From positions 3,906,001 through 3,970,000 of the forward strand of contig NC_017093.1 of the NCBI RefSeq assembly GCF_000284295.1: DNA of 64,000 bases. The letters run 5' to 3'. Of the stretch, positions 18,320-27,839 are shown in pieces; position 1 is the first letter of the stretch; each line of letters starts with the position of its first letter. A program made the position numbers and the translations under genes. The notes beneath the pieces were generated by a model. That model searched no databases. It had not been told where the DNA came from and worked only from the letters and a program-made list of their open reading frames with translations. This stretch comes from Actinoplanes missouriensis 431 (GTDB lineage Bacteria; Actinomycetota; Actinomycetes; Mycobacteriales; Micromonosporaceae).

Positions 18320-19471
18320 TCAGGCTCCCCAGCTGGCCTGCGTGCCACCGGCGCGGTCGGTGGCGGCCTTCTGCGCGTACCCGGAGGCCAGGAAGGCCGC
18401 CACCGGATCGCGCGGCAGGCCCCGCTCCTCGCGCCGGTCAGCGAGGGCCGTGCGGACGTCGGTCTCGTAGGCGTCCATCAGGATCGCGTTCGCGCCCAGC
18501 ACGTCGCCGTCGCGCTGCGCCACGGCCAGCGCCTCCTGGTCGATGAGCAGCGCCTTGGCGAGCGCCTGCTCGACGTTGAGCACCGAGCGGATCTGACCGG
18601 GGATCTTCTCCTCGATGTTGTGGCACTGGTCGAGCATGAAGTTGACCTTGGATTCCGGCCGGTGCGCGCCGGCCGCCACGATCTCCGACATGATCCGGAA
18701 GAGCTGGAACGGGTCGGCCGAGCCCACGATCAGGTCGTCGTCGGCGTAGAAGCGGGAGTTGAAGTCGAACGCGCCGAGCCGGTTCTGCCGCAGCAGCTGC
18801 ATCACGATGAACTCGATGTTCGTGCTCGGCGCGTGGTGACCGGTGTCGAGCACGACGGTGGCCTGCTCGCCGAGGGCCAGGCAGTGCAGCAGCGAGGTGC
18901 CCCAGTCCGGGATGTCCATGCTGTAGAAGGCCGGCTCGAACAGCTTGTACTCCAGCAGCATCCGCTGGTCCGGGTCAAGAGCGTCGTAGATCGCGCGGAG
19001 CGACTCGGCGAGCCTCTCCTGGCGGCCGCGCAGCGAGTCCTGACCGGGATAGTTCAGGCCGTCCGGCAGCCACACCTTGATGTCGGTGGAGCCGGTCTGG
19101 CGCATCACGTCCAGGCACTGCAGGTGGTGGTCGACGGCCTTACGGCGTACCGCCGGGTCGGGGTTGCAGAGCGACCCGAGGCGGTAGTCGTCCTCCTGGA
19201 AGAGGTTCGAGTTGACCGCGCCGATCGTGACGCCGTTCTCCTCGGCGTGCCTGCGCAGGTCGGACCAGTCGTCGACCAGGTCCCACGGGATGTGCAGGGA
19301 GACCCGCGGCGCGAGGCCGGTGAGACGGTTGACCTCCGCGGCGTCCGAGATCTTCTCGTACGGGTTCCGCGGCACGCCCTTCGTGGTGAAGACCTTGAAG
19401 CGCGTTCCCGAGTTTCCGTACGCCCAGCTCGGGACCTCGATGCTGAAATCATTGAGACCGTCGAGGTTCAT
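18320..19471 (-). CDS. rhaI: L-rhamnose isomerase
   Basis: The enzyme converts L-rhamnose to L-rhamnulose. It is a 383-residue TIM-barrel protein of the Pseudomonas stutzeri RhaI group (metal-dependent xylose-isomerase fold) rather than the E. coli RhaA group. Metal-site segments are seen as LLEYKLFEPAFYSMDIPDWG (Glu and Asp region), VVLDTGHHAPSTNIE and AFDFNSRFYADDDL. The ATG overlaps the stop of the upstream permease by 4 bp, so it is the last gene of the rha operon (binding protein, ATPase, two permeases, isomerase). Rhamnulokinase and aldolase are not in the window and must be encoded elsewhere. Confidence 0.93.
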   Translation of the reverse strand: MNLDGLNDFSIEVPSWAYGNSGTRFKVFTTKGVPRNPYEKISDAAEVNRLTGLAPRVSLHIPWDLVDDWSDLRRHAEENGVTIGAVNSNLFQEDDYRLGSLCNPDPAVRRKAVDHHLQCLDVMRQTGSTDIKVWLPDGLNYPGQDSLRGRQERLAESLRAIYDALDPDQRMLLEYKLFEPAFYSMDIPDWGTSLLHCLALGEQATVVLDTGHHAPSTNIEFIVMQLLRQNRLGAFDFNSRFYADDDLIVGSADPFQLFRIMSEIVAAGAHRPESKVNFMLDQCHNIEEKIPGQIRSVLNVEQALAKALLIDQEALAVAQRDGDVLGANAILMDAYETDVRTALADRREERGLPRDPVAAFLASGYAQKAATDRAGGTQASWGA

Positions 19472-20526
19472 TGCGCCCCTCCATATTTCCGGTTGGTGAG
19501 CCCGTTCAGCAGTGCCGCGAAGACGAGGACCGCGCCCAGGGCGAGTAGCTGGTACTGCGAGCCCTCGTTGCCGACGAAGGCGAGCAGGATGCCGGCGTTG
19601 AGCCAGACGATGAGAAGGGTGGCGAGCACCACGCCGGCGACCCGGCCGATGCCGCCGGTGATCGCCACGCCGCCGAGGACGGCGATGGTGATCGCGGGCA
19701 GGGCCATGCCGTTGCCGGAGACGCCGGCGTCCGGGCGGGCCGAGGCGAACTGCGCCACGGTCACCACGGCGACCAGGCCGGAGATCAGGCCCGCGTAGAC
19801 GTACGCCTTGAAGCGCGTGTCCCGGACCGGCAGACCGGCCCAGCGGGCGGCCACGTCGTTGGTGCCGATGCCGTAGAGGCGGCGGCCGTACGCGGTCCGC
19901 GCCAGCAGCAGCCACACCGCGACCACGGTGGGCAGCAGGAACGTGAAGATGCCCAGCGGCACGTCCGGGATGTACTGCCCGATGATCGGCAGCTCGACCG
20001 ACTTGCTCAGCGAGAAGAGATCCTGGATCGGCGCGGTGCTGATCGGCTGCTGGTTGTTGATCACGATGGCGATCGACTTGAAGGCGTAGAAGGTCGCCAG
20101 GGTCGCGATCAGGGCCGGGAATCCGATGTAGGAGACCAGGAACCCGTTGATCGCGCCGCAGAGCGCGCCGAAGCCGGCCGTCGCGATGATCGCCATCCAG
20201 AGCGGCCAGCCCCACTCGCCGTACGCGAATCCGAAGACCATGCCGGCCAGGCTGACGATCGCCCCGACGCTCAGGTCGATGCCGCCGCGCCCGGAGAGGA
20301 TCACCAGCATCTCGGCGAGGCCGAGCATCGCGAGCGGGACCGCGTTGATCAGCGAGGCCGACATGTAGTCGAAGTCGTAGGGGGCGGTCAGGTAGCCACC
20401 GGCGTCGTTGATGAAGAACGTGACGACGACGATGACGATCAGTACGGCGAGCAGCGGGATACGCTGCGTCAGGAAAAGACGCGTGATATCCGTTTTCTCG
20501 CGCTTTTCTACGGTAGCTGCCGTCAT
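19468..20526 (-). CDS. rhaQ: Rhamnose ABC importer, permease 2
   Basis: This 352-residue inner-membrane permease of the ribose/rhamnose (BPD_transp_2) family has about ten hydrophobic segments and the family loop GIGTNDVAARWAGLPV (about 220-235), which contacts the ATPase. It follows permease 1 with a 4-bp overlap and precedes rhaI with another. Two different permeases per importer is the arrangement of the RhaSTPQ system. The name rhaQ reflects gene order and is less certain than the family. Confidence 0.88.
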   Translation of the reverse strand: MTAATVEKREKTDITRLFLTQRIPLLAVLIVIVVVTFFINDAGGYLTAPYDFDYMSASLINAVPLAMLGLAEMLVILSGRGGIDLSVGAIVSLAGMVFGFAYGEWGWPLWMAIIATAGFGALCGAINGFLVSYIGFPALIATLATFYAFKSIAIVINNQQPISTAPIQDLFSLSKSVELPIIGQYIPDVPLGIFTFLLPTVVAVWLLLARTAYGRRLYGIGTNDVAARWAGLPVRDTRFKAYVYAGLISGLVAVVTVAQFASARPDAGVSGNGMALPAITIAVLGGVAITGGIGRVAGVVLATLLIVWLNAGILLAFVGNEGSQYQLLALGAVLVFAALLNGLTNRKYGGAQ

Positions 20527-21511
20527 CGGGACCTCCGTGCACGAGCCCGCAGCAGGTCGGCGCCGACCGCCACGATGATGAAGATGCCGACGAACAGGTC
20601 GGAGAGCTGCGAGCGCCAGCCCAACTGGGTGACACCGGACGACACGGTCTGCACCAGCAGCGCGCCGAGCAGGGTGCCGAGCACCGAGCCCCGGCCGCCC
20701 ATGATCGAGGTGCCGCCGATGACCACCGCGGCGATCACCGCCAGCTCCTTGCCGGAGCCGACCGACTGGTCCAGCGTGGACGTGCCCTGGGCGATCACGA
20801 AACAGGACGCCAGGCCGACCAGCAGACCGGTGATCACGTAGGCGAGCAGCACCCGGCGCTGGACGCGGACACCGGCGAGCCGGGCCGCCTGGGCGTCGCC
20901 ACCGATCGCGTAGAAGTGCCGGCCGCCCGCGGTGTGCCGCAGGTACCACCAGCAGGCCGCGGTGATCAGGATGGTGACCAGGAACGCGTGCGGCACGCCG
21001 AGCGTGCGCCCGTCCTCGCCGCGGCCGAAGAAGCCCAGCGTGGCGGGGATCCCGTTGACCGTCCCGGAGCCGAAGATCTGCAGGCCGAGGAACATGAAGA
21101 TGTTCGCCGTGCCGAACGTGATGATGATGGCGTGCACCCGGCCGTAGGCGATCAGCACGCCGTTGATCAGGCCCAGCACCCCGCCGGAGAGCAGCGAGAT
21201 CAGCACCGCGACGCCGAGGCTGACGTCCGAGCTGACAAGCGTCTTCGCCGTGATCACCGAGCAGACCATGATGGCGCCGCCGACCGAGACGTCGATGCCG
21301 CCCGTGATGATCACGATCGTCATGCCGACGCCGACCAGGGCGATCGGCGCGGTCGCCACCAGCAGCGGCTGGATCGAGCCGGCGGTCAGGAACGCCGGGG
21401 TGCTGACCGCGAGAGCGGCCCAGAGCACCGCGATCACGCCGACCAGGACGATCTCCTGGCCGGTGATCGGGTTCGTCAGGACCCTCGGCTTGGTCCTCTC
21501 CGTCACGAGGG

Positions 21512-21515
<4 letters not shown>
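20523..21515 (-). CDS. rhaP: Rhamnose ABC importer, permease 1
   Basis: This 330-residue BPD_transp_2 permease has eight to ten hydrophobic helices, the conserved GVGMTIVIITGGIDVSVG (about 62-79) and the coupling loop AIGGDAQAARLAGVRV. The GTG/ATG region at 21515 overlaps the ATPase stop by 4 bp. With rhaQ it forms the heterodimeric channel for the sugar. Confidence 0.88.
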
Positions 21516-23023
<1,508 letters not shown>

Positions 23024-23027
23024 CGGC

Positions 23028-24056
23028 TCAGTAGTTGAACTGGTCGACGTTCTTGTCGGTGATCGCGAGCGCCGGGCCGAGGAGCAGCATCTTGTCGGCC
23101 TCGGTGTAGGCGACCGCGGACAGGTCGCTGGAGACGTTGTTGGTGGCCGCGAACGGCTTGCCCTGCGCGAGCTGCGCGCCGGCCCACGCGGTCAGGTAGC
23201 CCAGGTTCTCCACGTCCCAGAGGATCGCGGCGGTCGACGACTTGTCGGTCAGGTACGGCTTCATCGACTGCGGCGTGCCCAGGCCCACCGTGAAGACCTT
23301 GCCGATCTTGCCGGCGTCCTTGACCGCCTGCGCCACACCCGGCGCGGACGAGGTGCACTCGCCGACCAGGCCGGTCAGGTCCGGGTGCGCGTTCATCAGG
23401 TCGGTCGCCATCTGCGTCGCCTTCGCCTGGTCCTCACCGGCGTAGACGATGTCGACGATCTCGGCCTCCGGGTACTTCTCCTTCGTGTACGCCTTCTGCA
23501 CCTCGATCCAGGAGTTCAGGTTCTCGGCGGTCTGGCCGCAGGAGACGATCGCGTACTTGCCCTTGCCGCCCATCGCGGTGAGCAGCGAGTCGGTGAGGCC
23601 CTGGCCGATGCCCTCGGCGGTCGCCTGGTTCACGAACACCTCGCGGACGCTGGACGGCGCGTCGGTGTCGGCGGTCGCCACGTGGATGCCGGCGTCCTTG
23701 GCCTGCTGCAGCAGCGGCGCCATGCTGTCCGGGTCGTTCGGCGCCACGATCAGCGCGTCGACCTTCTGCTGGATGTAGGAGCGGACGATGTCGGCCTGCG
23801 CGGCCGCGTCCGCCTGGGTCGGACCCTGGTAGAGCCACTCGACGTTGCCGAGCGCGGCGGCCGCCTCCTTGCCGCCGGCGTTCATCGCCTCGAAGTAGGG
23901 GACACCCTGAAGCTTCGGGACGAAGGCGACCTTGTATGTTTTGTCGCCGCTCGCGTCGCCGCCGGCGGCAGTGTCGTCGTTCTTTTTGGTGCACCCGGTG
24001 AGAGCCAGTGCGGCAGTCGCGGTGAGCGCGACGGCGGCAGTGAACCGAGGACGCAT
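23028..24056 (-). CDS. rhaS: Rhamnose ABC importer, substrate-binding lipoprotein
   Basis: This 342-residue periplasmic-binding-fold lipoprotein has a signal peptide with lipobox LTGC (Cys near residue 21) and a type 1 sugar-binding domain (Peripla_BP_4) with KVAFVPKLQGVPYFEAMNAGG near its start. Similarity in layout to RhaS and the adjoining rhamnose isomerase point to L-rhamnose as ligand. ATG 24056 has GGAGG at 5-nt spacing; the longer frame starting at 24077 does not. It is the first gene of the operon and is preceded by two LacI-type operators. Confidence 0.9.
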   Translation of the reverse strand: MRPRFTAAVALTATAALALTGCTKKNDDTAAGGDASGDKTYKVAFVPKLQGVPYFEAMNAGGKEAAAALGNVEWLYQGPTQADAAAQADIVRSYIQQKVDALIVAPNDPDSMAPLLQQAKDAGIHVATADTDAPSSVREVFVNQATAEGIGQGLTDSLLTAMGGKGKYAIVSCGQTAENLNSWIEVQKAYTKEKYPEAEIVDIVYAGEDQAKATQMATDLMNAHPDLTGLVGECTSSAPGVAQAVKDAGKIGKVFTVGLGTPQSMKPYLTDKSSTAAILWDVENLGYLTAWAGAQLAQGKPFAATNNVSSDLSAVAYTEADKMLLLGPALAITDKNVDQFNY

Positions 24057-24080
24057 GACGCCTCCAATGAAGGACATTCT

Positions 24081-24092
24081 TGAAACGTTCTA
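24081..24092 (-). promoter_or_regulatory. LacI-type operator O1 of the rha operon
   Basis: The plus strand reads TGAAACGTTCTA, 10 of 12 matching the ideal LacI-family palindrome TGAAACGTTTCA with its central CG. It is 25 bp before the rhaS start. The cognate regulator is not adjacent and is unknown. Confidence 0.5.
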
Positions 24093-24201
24093 GCTGGGGT
24101 GTGACTCACGTTACGATCCTGTTAGAGCTGGGTCAAGAGTTGAGTGCGGATGCGCTTGGAACCTGTGATGTCCGCGTGACGAGCCGAGCTCAGGGGATGG
24201 G

Positions 24202-24213
24202 TGAGACGTTTCA
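24202..24213 (-). promoter_or_regulatory. LacI-type operator O2 of the rha operon
   Basis: TGAGACGTTTCA, 11 of 12 matching the same ideal palindrome, is centred 121 bp upstream of O1. That is about 11.5 helical turns, so the two would not face exactly the same side unless DNA twist is altered. Two sites suggest looping or double-site repression. Confidence 0.5.
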
Positions 24214-24232
24214 AAGAATGGGTGTCCGGCAC

Positions 24233-24350
24233 CGGCTTCTCGGCGCTGCTCCCGCGCTGGCTCCCGGCGCTGCTCCCGCGCTGGCTCCCGGCGCCGCACC
24301 CCGGGCTGGCTCCCGGCGCTGTTTTCCGCGTTGGCTCCCGGCGCTGGGCC
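24233..24350. repeat. 24-25-bp tandem repeat in the rha promoter spacer
   Basis: The phrase CTGGCTCCCGGCG starts at 24257, 24281 and 24306, and as TTGGCTCCCGGCG at 24331, giving periods of 24, 25 and 25 bp. The array sits between operator O2 and the hairpin. Confidence 0.8.
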
Positions 24351-24359
24351 GGGCAGCAC

Positions 24360-24394
24360 TGAGCCCCAGCCGGTCTTGCTTCGGCTGGGGCTCA
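24360..24394 (-). terminator. Perfect 13-bp hairpin, terminator of the holin/DUF3618 operon
   Basis: Positions 24360-24372 pair perfectly with 24382-24394 around a 9-nt loop. The hairpin lies 50 bp after the DUF3618 stop and upstream of the rha promoter, so it insulates the two minus-strand operons. It has no strong U-tract. Confidence 0.7.
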
Positions 24395-24443
24395 CGAGAC
24401 GTTGCGACTCGGCGTGCCTTGACGACTAGCGCGGTTTGACGAC

Positions 24444-25439
24444 TCAGCGTGCCTTCCGGATCAGCACCACACCGGCTGCCGCGGCAGCGACCGCGGCGCC
24501 GAGCAGAGCGTACCGCTGCGGTTCCGCACCCACCCTCCGCGGAACCGATCCGATCGCCGCCCGCGCCTGCTCGGCCGCCTCGGCGACGCCTTCGGCAACG
24601 TGTGTGCTGGTCTCGGCGGCCCCCTGGCGCACCCGGCCGGGCACGTCCGCCTTCGCGGCCAGGGCCGCGGCGGTCTCGCCCATCTCGGTCCGGGTCCGTG
24701 CGATCTCGTCCTTCAATTCCCGGGTACGGCGGGAAGGGTCCCCCTCGTCACCGGCGGAGTCCCGGGCCGTGTCGCGGGCCGTGTCCCGCTTGCCGTCCGC
24801 GCCGCTGCCGTCGCTGCCGGCCTTGCCGTCCGCGCCGCTGCCGGTCTTGCTGTCCGCGCCGTTGCCGGTCTTGCTGTCCGCGCCGTTGCCGGTCTTGCTG
24901 TCCGCGCCGTTGCCAGTCTTGCCGTCGGCGCCGCTGCCGGCCTTGGTGTCGGCTGTCGTCTTCGGGAGCGGCGTGGAACCCGTCGTCCCGATCTTCGCGG
25001 GTTCGGCGGGCTTCCCGGTCGTAGCCGCCGATGCCGTGGCGCCACCCTTGGCGGCCTCGGTCACGGGCTCCGGTTTGGCTGCCGCGGTGGTGTCCGTTTC
25101 CGGTTTGCCAGGGGCGCCTGCGGTGGCCGTACCCAGGGAAGTGGGGTTGGCCGGTTTGCGGCCGGTTCCCGGTGGGGCGTCGCCGCGGGCCGGCTTCGCG
25201 GGACCCGGACCGGTCCGATTCTGATTAGGCGGCGGCGCCGGCTTGGGGCCGCCCGGCTTGGAACTGTGCTGCTTCGCGTTCCGCCCCTGCGCCGGACGCG
25301 CGGTGGCGTTCACGCTCCCGGACCCGGCCGGCCGCGGCGACGGCTTGCCACTCGCGGCGGGCGGATTCGACGACGCGCCGTGCGTGGGTGTCGGCGTCCC
25401 CGGACTGTGCTGCCGCGAACCCGGCTTGTCGTCGCTCAT
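24444..25439 (-). CDS. DUF3618 membrane protein with long low-complexity N-terminus
   Basis: The 331-residue protein has a disordered Pro/Gly/Lys/Thr-rich region (1-220), a DUF3618-type segment (about 222-260: RELKDEIARTRTEMGETAAALAAKADV), an amphipathic stretch and a C-terminal membrane helix (about 307-326) ending in RKAR. DUF3618 proteins typically sit next to holin-superfamily III genes, as here, in osmotic or envelope-stress operons; their biochemical role is unknown. Residues about 165-205 repeat the octapeptide GADSKTGN, encoded by a 24-bp DNA repeat (about 24825-24943), so length variation is likely. It overlaps the holin gene by 4 bp and shares its sigma-B-like promoter. Confidence 0.82.
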   Translation of the reverse strand: MSDDKPGSRQHSPGTPTPTHGASSNPPAASGKPSPRPAGSGSVNATARPAQGRNAKQHSSKPGGPKPAPPPNQNRTGPGPAKPARGDAPPGTGRKPANPTSLGTATAGAPGKPETDTTAAAKPEPVTEAAKGGATASAATTGKPAEPAKIGTTGSTPLPKTTADTKAGSGADGKTGNGADSKTGNGADSKTGNGADSKTGSGADGKAGSDGSGADGKRDTARDTARDSAGDEGDPSRRTRELKDEIARTRTEMGETAAALAAKADVPGRVRQGAAETSTHVAEGVAEAAEQARAAIGSVPRRVGAEPQRYALLGAAVAAAAAGVVLIRKAR

Positions 25440-25855
25440 GAGTGCCTCCCGTTACGGGCCGCCGTCATCAGCGCGTCGACGTCCCGGCGGCCGCTCTCCA
25501 TCGCCTGCTCCGGCGACGGTGGCACGGCCTGCTGCACCTCTTTCTTCCCGATCAGCGCGGCGACCCCGGCGCCCGCGAAGAGCACCACCGTCACGATCAG
25601 GGCGGCCGCCCACACCGGCATGACCAGCGCGAGCGCGGCGCCGATGGTGACGAACAGGGCACCGAGGCCGTATGCCGCGATCACCCCGGCCCCGCCGAGC
25701 AGCCCCGCGCCCTTGCCGGCCTTCTTGCCCTTCTCGACCATCTCGATGCGGGCGAGAGCGAGCTCGTCCCGGACCAGCGTGGTCACCTGTTCGCTGAGCC
25801 GGCTGACCAGTTCAGCGGTAGACGCCTGTTCGGTTCGTGCGTCTGTGTGGGTCAT
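25436..25855 (-). CDS. Holin-superfamily III (DUF1469) membrane protein
   Basis: This 139-residue protein has an N-terminal amphipathic helix (STAELVSRLSEQVTTLVRDELALARIEM, about 12-39), two membrane helices (about 50-76 and 80-103) and a basic/polar tail. The pattern matches the actinobacterial holin-X/Phage_holin_3_6 family. Despite the name these are chromosomal proteins linked to stress and envelope homeostasis, not lysis. The ATG has GGAGG in good position. It is the first gene of a two-gene operon with the DUF3618 gene. Confidence 0.85.
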   Translation of the reverse strand: MTHTDARTEQASTAELVSRLSEQVTTLVRDELALARIEMVEKGKKAGKGAGLLGGAGVIAAYGLGALFVTIGAALALVMPVWAAALIVTVVLFAGAGVAALIGKKEVQQAVPPSPEQAMESGRRDVDALMTAARNGRHS

Positions 25856-25893
25856 CGTCCCCTCCGTCCTGCACGTTTCTCCCGGCAGTTGAC

Positions 25894-25918
25894 GTACCCC
25901 TGCGAATCCCGACTAATC
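25894..25918 (-). promoter_or_regulatory. Sigma-B-type stress promoter of the holin/DUF3618 operon
   Basis: On the minus strand GATT (25918-25915) is followed after exactly 15 bp by GGGTAC (25899-25894). This matches the streptomycete sigma-B-like consensus GNNT-N14-16-GGGTA(C/T). Transcription would start near 25887, 32 bp before the ATG. Confidence 0.55.
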
Positions 25919-25978
25919 GCCCTTGCCCTGGTCAGAGGGGTCGCTGCGCTGGGGTGATCGTTATCGGGGGGCGGTCAG

Positions 25979-25995
25979 CCTAGATTCCTAGGATG
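25979..25995 (+). repeat. 17-bp motif copy 1 (CCTAGANTCCTAGGATG)
   Basis: CCTAGATTCCTAGGATG recurs with one mismatch at 27542-27558 in the same orientation, 1563 bp away. The pair brackets the IMPase-like gene and its repeats. Confidence 0.7.
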
Positions 25996-26039
25996 CTCAG
26001 GGGTGATCCGGAGCCCAGCCCGAGACGGCCAGCGGCGTG

Positions 26040-26135
26040 GATGGGGCCACACGGAACATCGGCGCCGCTTGGATGGGGTCACACGGAAGGCCGGTGCCGC
26101 ATCGATGGGGCCACACGCAACGCCTGCGTGGCGAT
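26040..26135. repeat. 32-bp tandem repeat, three copies
   Basis: Units starting GATGGGGYCACACG occur at 26040, 26072 and 26104 with a strict 32-bp period. The first 14-17 bases are well conserved and the rest diverges. The copies are contiguous, so this is not a spacer-separated CRISPR array. Confidence 0.85.
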
Positions 26136-26348
26136 CCATCAACGCCAGAGCAGGGACGAGAGCACACGAACCGTTTCGGTGTGACTTCATCACGGCCGGC
26201 GTGAACGTCGGTGCGCCGCCGCCCCCACGCCACACCGCATCATGAGCCGCCACCCGGACACAAGCCCACCGTGACCCACCGTGACCCGCCTTGTCGCTCA
26301 CCACCCGAACTGGAGATCAACTGAGGCTGAGTGGCATTGCGGCTCCCC

Positions 26349-26513
26349 GAGCCGTAGCCGGGGCAGGCTGGACCGGCGTGATCACCGTGTTCGGCTACGG
26401 CCCGGATTCGCGAGCCGTCGCTGGGGCAGGCTGGACCGGTGTGATCACCGTGTTCGGCTCCGGCCCGGGCTCGCGAGCCGTCGCTGGCGCAGGCTATACC
26501 GGCTTGATCACCG
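26349..26513. repeat. 63-bp tandem repeat, 2.6 copies
   Basis: Copies begin at 26349, 26412 and 26475 (the last partial) with an exact 63-bp period, each containing GGCAGGCTGGACCGG-like and TGATCACCGTGTTCGGC segments. The period is a multiple of three, and on the plus strand one frame would give a 21-residue repeat (AVAGAGWTGVITVFG), but that frame runs into the IMPase-like gene and has no supported start. Confidence 0.85.
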
Positions 26514-26530
26514 CCCAGATGCACTGCCTG

Positions 26531-27322
26531 TCAGGCGGCGGGGGACCAGGAAGCGATCACGAGGTCGCGGAGTTCGGCGTGGGTCGCGGCGTCGGCGGCC
26601 ACCAGCAGGCCGCCCGGTCCGGTGTGCAAGGGCTGGCCCTGAACGCCGGTGACCACGCAGCCGGCCGCCTCGCAGATCGCGATGGCGGCGGCGAAGTGGA
26701 CGCTCTCCCGCACGCTGCCGTAGGTCACGTAGGACGCCCGCTGACCCGTCGCCACCCACACCAGCGCGAGCGTCGTCGAGAGGACCCGGGGCCGGAACCG
26801 TTCGGTGAACCCGGGCGCGGACAGCAGGCGCGCGGGGTGACTGTCGAACGGCGGGTCCAGGTTCACGTCGACCAGCGCGGAATCGGGGGAGGGGGTCAGG
26901 GGGTGGTCGTGGCGGTCACGGCGTACCCGGGAAAATTGTCCTCCGGTCCAGAAGGTCTCGCCGGTGAAGGGGTCGGCTGATGCGGCCGCGCGGGCGGAGC
27001 CGGCGTCGTGGAGGGCTACGTTGACGGCTACCAGTGGGTTGCGGGCCGCGTAGTTGAGGATTCCGCACAGCGGGTCCACCAGCCAGCGCCGGCGGGCGGC
27101 CGCGGGGCCGGTTGATCCGCTCTCCTCGCCGGTGATCGCGTCGTCGGGGCGGTGTTCGCGCAGCACGGCGAGGATCGCCTGCTCGGCGGCGATGTCCGCC
27201 TCGGTCGCGAAGTCGCCGCCGCCCTTGTCGACCCGGCCGAGCGCATTGCCGTAACGCGCCCGCACGACGGCGGCTCCCGCCTCGGCAGCGGCAATGGCGA
27301 CTTCATGATCATCAATAGGCAT
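26531..27322 (-). CDS. Inositol-monophosphatase-like protein with altered metal site
   Basis: This 263-residue protein has the IMPase/FIG fold: KGGGDFATEADIAAE (about 33-47), GEESG (Glu66, Glu67) and WLVDPLCGI (about 80-88). The usual metal-binding motif is DP(I/L)DGT; here the second Asp is Cys86 and Thr is Ile. The C-terminal WD motif that supplies another metal ligand reads VHF (His209 in place of Asp). Ordinary Mg2+-dependent phosphatase activity is therefore doubtful; it may be inactive, use another metal, or have a regulatory role. The rest is intact, so it is not an obvious pseudogene. ATG 27322 is used, with only a weak Shine-Dalgarno. It stands alone between repeat-rich spacers. Confidence 0.82.
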   Translation of the reverse strand: MPIDDHEVAIAAAEAGAAVVRARYGNALGRVDKGGGDFATEADIAAEQAILAVLREHRPDDAITGEESGSTGPAAARRRWLVDPLCGILNYAARNPLVAVNVALHDAGSARAAASADPFTGETFWTGGQFSRVRRDRHDHPLTPSPDSALVDVNLDPPFDSHPARLLSAPGFTERFRPRVLSTTLALVWVATGQRASYVTYGSVRESVHFAAAIAICEAAGCVVTGVQGQPLHTGPGGLLVAADAATHAELRDLVIASWSPAA

Positions 27323-27541
27323 GCCGCCACCGTAAACACGCCCGTCAATCCCGTCGGTGGATGCTGCTTGGCGGCGCGCCAACCGCAGTGTGTGGCTTCG
27401 GGGGTGCGGAGCGTGCCTGAAGTCGACGCGCTCGCGTGGTGCGGGGGGCGTCCGGCTTGAGGTGCGGGTGGATCTCTGGGCGGGGCGGTTTTGGTGTCGG
27501 CGGGGCGGGCGGCACAATGAGCAACGCGGCAGGGGCAGCAA

Positions 27542-27558
27542 CCTAGAGTCCTAGGATG
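27542..27558 (+). repeat. 17-bp motif copy 2 (CCTAGANTCCTAGGATG)
   Basis: CCTAGAGTCCTAGGATG, 16 of 17 identical to 25979-25995 and in the same orientation. Confidence 0.7.
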
Positions 27559-27839
27559 GCCTAAGGGCTGTGCGGGGCGTCTCGGGCAGCCCGGCGACGG
27601 TCGATGCGGCGAGTTCGGAAAGAATCAGCCCGCGCCGGTAGTGGCAGCGTCGGGCCGGTGCCGTGCGGGCGATCAGCCGTAACCGGGCCGAGCATGAGCG
27701 GGATGTGCACTGGGCAGGTTTGGACGGGCCGGTGTGCACGGGGCCGGTGTGCACGGGTGGGAGCGCGCACGTGCGCAGAGCGGGACGGCGCGGGCAGGCT
27801 CAGGCGACGACGGCCTGAACGGGGAAAGGCCCGGGCGGC

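Larger units (their letters stand above)
24057..24443. other. Spacer between rha operon and DUF3618 gene
   Basis: These 387 bp contain no credible gene. They hold the rha promoter region with two operators (24081-24092, 24202-24213), a G+C-rich tandem repeat (24233-24350) and a strong hairpin (24360-24394). Short reading frames on both strands across the repeat are composition artefacts. Confidence 0.8.
25856..26530. other. Repeat-rich spacer between the holin operon and the IMPase-like gene
   Basis: These 675 bp hold the holin promoter at the left, one copy of a 17-bp motif (25979-25995), a 32-bp repeat (26040-26135) and a 63-bp repeat (26349-26513). Reading frames exist on both strands but are repeats or composition effects without a supported start. 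Confidence 0.75.

Noticed and set aside
24111-24395. Small reading frames over the 24-bp repeat
   Set aside because: Repeat-driven Arg/Glu/Pro-rich composition, no Shine-Dalgarno, and overlap with operator O2 and the hairpin.
25436-25855. Prophage, because of a holin-family gene
   Set aside because: This holin superfamily is commonly chromosomal in actinobacteria, and no phage structural, lysis or integrase gene is near.
26040-26513. Possible CRISPR array
   Set aside because: Repeats are contiguous tandem copies without unique spacers, and no cas genes are present.
26291-26980. Plus-strand gene coding the 21-residue repeat
   Set aside because: Most of its length is antisense to the IMPase-like gene and no start site is supported.
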